A stretch of 42,254 bases of DNA from Clostridium prolinivorans (GTDB taxonomy: Bacteria > Bacillota > Clostridia > Clostridiales > Clostridiaceae). The notes under the pieces were generated by a model. That model was given only the letters and a program-made list of their open reading frames with translations, was not told where the DNA came from and ran no database searches. Both the position numbers and the translations under genes were made by a program. This document shows, one piece after another, positions 42,158 to 42,254 of this stretch. The stretch lies in contig NZ_RJWG01000015.1 in assembly GCF_004011155.1 (NCBI RefSeq), positions 1-42,254 on the forward strand. The letters run 5' to 3'. Positions within the stretch are counted from its first letter, which is position 1, and each line of letters begins with the position of its first letter.

Positions 42158-42254
42158 ATGAAATTATTTATTGATACTGCTAATGTCAAGGAAATTAGAG
42201 AAGCTAATGAAATGGGTGTCATTTGTGGAGTAACTACAAATCCATCATTAATTG
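42158..42254 (+). CDS. transaldolase / fructose-6-phosphate aldolase, 5' part only
   Basis: The window ends 32 codons into this gene. The opening [20 protein letters not shown] and [12 protein letters not shown] is the strongly conserved N-terminus of the short transaldolase/FSA family, which contains the TNPSLI motif. Transaldolase shifts three-carbon units in the non-oxidative pentose phosphate pathway, fitting use of pentoses released by the GH43 enzyme. It has its own AGGAGATG site and lies behind a terminator, so it is probably a new transcription unit. The catalytic lysine is beyond the window. Confidence 0.85.
   Translation, partial: MKLFIDTANVKEIREANEMGVICGVTTNPSLI

Noticed and set aside
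1-42254. CRISPR arrays, tRNA or rRNA genes, replication origin
   Set aside because: No regularly spaced repeats, no tRNA cloverleaf or CCA context, and no rRNA-like GC-rich segment was noticed on either strand.

Overview
The window is strongly AT-rich, has short intergenic spacers, strong purine-rich ribosome binding sites, and protein families typical of solventogenic or saccharolytic Clostridium (OhrR/GPx, AzoR, MotAB, AIM24, DHA2 and MATE pumps, GH32/GH2/GH43 sugar loci). It reads as a chromosomal segment of a Clostridium sensu stricto species. This assignment is inferred from composition and gene content; no rRNA or tRNA is present to confirm it.

Left part (1-5.7 kb) is an antagonism region. 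Two double-glycine-leader bacteriocin-like precursors (139-531 and 2524-2913) share an almost identical promoter plus 32-residue leader but have divergent mature parts. Around them are small membrane proteins that could be immunity proteins (538-693, 1156-1434, 2943-3236), a membrane HEAGH metalloprotease (1472-2143), and at least one decayed bacteriocin (about 821-1007). A recombinase tail (3522-3668) and a perfect 47-nt palindrome (3807-3853) follow. Then comes a signal-peptide-bearing putative toxin (4414-5202) with an overlapping downstream gene that could be its immunity partner.

From 5.9 to 11.6 kb lie stress and redox genes: a VOC protein, an orphan DUF2975 protein, an OhrR-type peroxide sensor next to a glutathione-peroxidase-like gene, an azoreductase, a PadR regulator with its membrane partner, and an unrecognised gene.

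From 11.6 to 16.2 kb is a decay zone. An IS3-family element (about 12209-13481) splits a DUF6512 membrane-protein gene whose C-terminus survives on the far side of the element. Next to a YczE-type membrane protein are N-terminal stubs of an iron alcohol dehydrogenase and a divergent LysR regulator. deoC is frameshifted by a 7-bp tandem duplication.

From 16.3 to 24.4 kb are housekeeping and efflux genes: a GNAT acetyltransferase, DHA2 MFS and MATE transporters, a flavin-reductase-like protein, motAB, AIM24 and a YgjP-type metallopeptidase.

The cluster at 24.76-28.04 kb is the most unusual. It encodes a cytoplasmic substrate-binding-protein-like protein with a DUF1858-like N-terminus, a HypB/CooC-like P-loop GTPase with cysteine motifs, an ABC ATPase with a similar N-terminal domain, and a zinc-ribbon protein. 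There is no permease and no signal peptide, which suggests an intracellular metal or cofactor handling system of unknown role.

From 28.27 kb to the end are two sugar uptake loci. A LacI regulator diverges from an ABC importer (lipoprotein plus two permeases) and an intracellular GH32 fructosidase. An ArsR-type regulator precedes a second importer, a GH2 and a GH43 glycosidase, and the start of a transaldolase gene. Neither importer carries its own ATPase, so a shared MsmK-type ATPase elsewhere is implied.
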